From Desulfobacterales bacterium (GTDB lineage: Bacteria > Desulfobacterota > Desulfobacteria > Desulfobacterales > JAFDCJ01), in the NCBI GenBank assembly GCA_029932495.1, contig JAOZPY010000109.1, forward strand, positions 1-7,867: a stretch of DNA of 7,867 nt. The letters run 5' to 3'. The notes under the pieces were generated by a model that saw nothing but the letters and a program-made list of their open reading frames with translations, was not told the DNA's origin and ran no database searches. Shown here piece by piece: positions 6,322 through 7,867 of this stretch. Every line of letters begins with the position of its first letter. The first letter of the stretch is position 1. The position numbers were made by a program, and so were the translations under genes.

Positions 6322-6645
6322 GGCATTTTTTCCATTTTCAGGTATGGGACAGAACCCGGCAAAGCCGCTGGACTTCAGCCGGTTGGGTAACCATTCATTT
6401 TTATGATCTTCCAGTATCGCCTTTTGAATAAATGGTCAAGCCTGCTTTGGCGACCGGTGGGGCGCAAAATACACATTCGGCCGGTACGGAATAAGCGGCA
6501 GGAAAAATAATTGGCGAGTATCGGGGGCGTTACCCCTGCGCATCGGCCCGGTTGGATGGCAGGCAGCCATACTGACCCGGAGCACACGTAAAAATGCCCC
6601 CCGTTGGTAAACGGGTATTGATGGACTAAAACGAGACGCCACCGG
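6322..6645 (-). other. Intergenic leader of pepP with hairpins
   Basis: No gene with recognisable features lies in these 324 bp. Short frames exist on the leftward strand, but they look like noise: rich in R, P, C and W, with no ribosome-binding site or family motif. Visible structures are a terminator-like hairpin just after the upstream gene, a GGGG-CGTT-ACCCC-type stem around 6520-6535, and a longer hairpin near pepP, AACCCGGC (6353-6360) with GCCGGTT (6378-6384). That last hairpin would sit in the pepP 5' leader. A weak promoter-like pair, TTGACC (6439-6434) and GATACT (6418-6413), has a short 15-bp spacer. I compared the region with 6S, SRP RNA and c-di-GMP riboswitch consensus from memory and saw no match. 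Confidence 0.5.
6590..6615 (-). terminator. Probable weak intrinsic terminator of the coiled-coil gene
   Basis: Reading leftward, CCCGTT (6615-6610) pairs with AACGGG (6605-6600) around a TACC loop. After GGGCA come five T residues (the complement of A at 6594-6590). It lies about 30 bases beyond the stop of the upstream leftward gene, the expected place. The stem is short and the U run is offset by five bases, so efficiency is probably modest. Confidence 0.4.
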
Positions 6646-7867
6646 TTAAAAAAGGACCAGTGGATATACCTTAATGACGGCGTTAAATTTTGCTGCCTTT
6701 TCCGGTGCCCCGAGGCTGACACCGTCCTGTCCTTCGATAACAGTTAAAATAGTCGACAGCGGATAATGGTAATATAACTGTTTATCCTTGACTAAAACAC
6801 TGAAAAATTCGGCATTGACTTCCACCAACTCAGCCTCCCTGATTTCGGCTGAATTATCATAGTTGATCCCAATGGCCTGAGATTGGTATTTTTTCAGTAG
6901 CTTCAGCATTTTCGTGCTGGGCGGCAAATTATGAACGGTCGGCACGCTATTCTGGGTTTTCGAAACTCCTTTTGCCGCCCGGGCCAGTTTTTGTTTCCTC
7001 AACGCTGCCGCCCGGGCCAGAGCTGCCTTTTTGCGTTTCAGGGCGATGGCTTTTTCCCTGAGTCGCTGTTTTTGCTTGGCAGCGGCCTGCTGCTTTTTGC
7101 CGGCTTCGGCGGTTTCCGTTTTCTGGTCTTGTAAAGCCTCCGCCCGGGCCAGTTCGACTTTTTGCTGCTTGACCGCCTCTGACATCTCCTGGGCCGCATT
7201 TTCAATTTTCATGGCTTCAGCGGCCAGCTGCGCTTCGTTCTGAATTTTAAGCGCTTTGTTTTCGATGGATGCAGCACCATCGCCCGACAACATATCGGAG
7301 GTGACCTGGTTCACGTCTGCCGATGGCTGAATATCAACAGCCGGAGTGCCAGGTTTCGAAACTTCTGCCGTCCCCTCCGGCGCCAGTGGATCCGGCTGCT
7401 TAATTTTAGCCTCACCGGCGTCCGCATCAATGGCTGCCTCCGGGGCCGCCGTCATCGGCACAACGTCTGTCGCCGACAATGTTTCGGCATTGGCAGCCGC
7501 CGCATCTACTTGCAACGGCACGGGTTCATCTGAGGACGCGGGCTGGGCCATCTCAGCCGAAGAGTCCTCGGCGTTGACCATCGCCGCGATCTCGGATCCA
7601 AGGGTTTCGGATTCGAGAGGATCCTCTTGCTCCAATTCCATAATTTCAGGCGGCGGTGCGGGTATGGGCGCCTCGTCCGTCAGCGGGAGGCTCTCCGGCC
7701 CATCGACTTGCACGGGGGCCTCTTCTCCCGATACGCCCGATTCCCGGGACGCCACATTCGTTGTGGCTTCGGTGGATAACTGCGGCCCAGGGGCGGAATA
7801 ATCTCCAACTTCTGTCACTGCTTGCGGGTCAATCATCTCAATCTCTATTTCCGCTTCACTTTTATCC
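6646..7867 (-). CDS. Acidic low-complexity, coiled-coil protein with Hfq/LSm-like C-terminal domain (5' partial)
   Basis: The frame stays open to the window edge (ten more codons, DKSEAEIEIE, precede the ATG at 7836). With no Shine-Dalgarno before that ATG, the true start is probably outside. Numbering from that ATG, residues 1-190 are acidic and Ala/Pro/Glu/Ser-rich, probably disordered. Residues 195-246 form four 13-residue repeats (ALKIQNEAQLAAE, AMKIENAAQEMSE, AVKQQKVELARAE, ALQDQKTETAEAG), grading into a Lys/Arg/Ala/Gln helix to about 290 with LARA motifs. Residues 305-396 are a compact domain. Its core (309-367) has the order of an LSm/Hfq fold: a helix KLLKKYQ, strands AIGINYD, REAELVEVNAEFFSVLVKD and LYYHYPLSTILTVIE. 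The last aligns with the Hfq Sm2 YKHAISTVVP. No signal peptide or membrane segment is visible. The family is not recognised. RNA binding is only a possibility; a scaffold role is equally plausible. Confidence 0.7.
   Translation of the reverse strand, partial: DKSEAEIEIEMIDPQAVTEVGDYSAPGPQLSTEATTNVASRESGVSGEEAPVQVDGPESLPLTDEAPIPAPPPEIMELEQEDPLESETLGSEIAAMVNAEDSSAEMAQPASSDEPVPLQVDAAAANAETLSATDVVPMTAAPEAAIDADAGEAKIKQPDPLAPEGTAEVSKPGTPAVDIQPSADVNQVTSDMLSGDGAASIENKALKIQNEAQLAAEAMKIENAAQEMSEAVKQQKVELARAEALQDQKTETAEAGKKQQAAAKQKQRLREKAIALKRKKAALARAAALRKQKLARAAKGVSKTQNSVPTVHNLPPSTKMLKLLKKYQSQAIGINYDNSAEIREAELVEVNAEFFSVLVKDKQLYYHYPLSTILTVIEGQDGVSLGAPEKAAKFNAVIKVYPLVLF

Noticed and set aside
6322..6645. 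Known structured RNA (6S, SRP RNA, c-di-GMP riboswitch) in the pepP leader
   Set aside because: GGGTCAG and GGTAACGCCCC fragments suggested these, but the conserved cores (for example the SRP GGAAG/AGCAG loop and the riboswitch GACGCAAAGC) are missing.
6375..6722. 115-codon leftward frame (and an inner 68-codon frame) between pepP and the upstream gene
   Set aside because: It overlaps the end of the upstream gene in another frame, crosses a terminator-like hairpin, and has a noise-like W/R/C/P-rich composition without a ribosome-binding site.

Overview
The window reads as a bacterial chromosome segment of moderately high GC. An Escherichia coli-type PepP, paired dynamin-like GTPases with an unusual DTPD motif, heptameric intergenic repeats and a GGGGACA-type palindrome together suggest a proteobacterium or desulfobacterotal (former delta-proteobacterial, Desulfobacterales-like) organism. 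That placement is inference; no rRNA or other phylogenetic marker is present.

Layout. Positions 1-60 hold the first 20 codons of a leftward gene that leaves the window. A rightward gene for a hotdog-fold (PaaI-like) thioesterase follows (175-672). From 673 to 1149 there is no credible gene, but the stretch is structured: a heptamer tandem repeat abutting the stop codon, a 205-bp nested inverted repeat resembling a MITE or a RAYT-associated palindrome (728-932), then about 160 bp ending in a strong rightward intrinsic terminator (1098-1130). Everything from 1150 to the right edge is coded leftward. In transcription order these genes are a long Ala/Glu/Pro-rich protein with a coiled coil and a C-terminal domain resembling Hfq/LSm (6646-7867, 5' end outside the window), a 324-bp spacer with hairpins, Xaa-Pro aminopeptidase PepP (5017-6321), a 91-bp gap with a hairpin, and two large GTPases whose genes overlap by four bases (4925-2931 and 2934-1150).

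The GTPase pair is the most interesting unit. Both proteins carry a P-loop (GxxxxGKST) and share an uncommon G3 motif, DTPDxD in place of DxxG, so they are evidently paralogues. Only the downstream partner keeps a canonical G4 (NKCD) and has clear transmembrane segments. The upstream partner has YRAY at the aligned position and only weakly hydrophobic segments. The ATGA overlap implies translational coupling, so an asymmetric hetero-oligomeric membrane GTPase is a reasonable hypothesis, comparable to known paired bacterial dynamins. The downstream GTPase gene also has a G9 and an A8 homopolymer inside its coding sequence. No functional link between PepP and the GTPases can be shown from this sequence.
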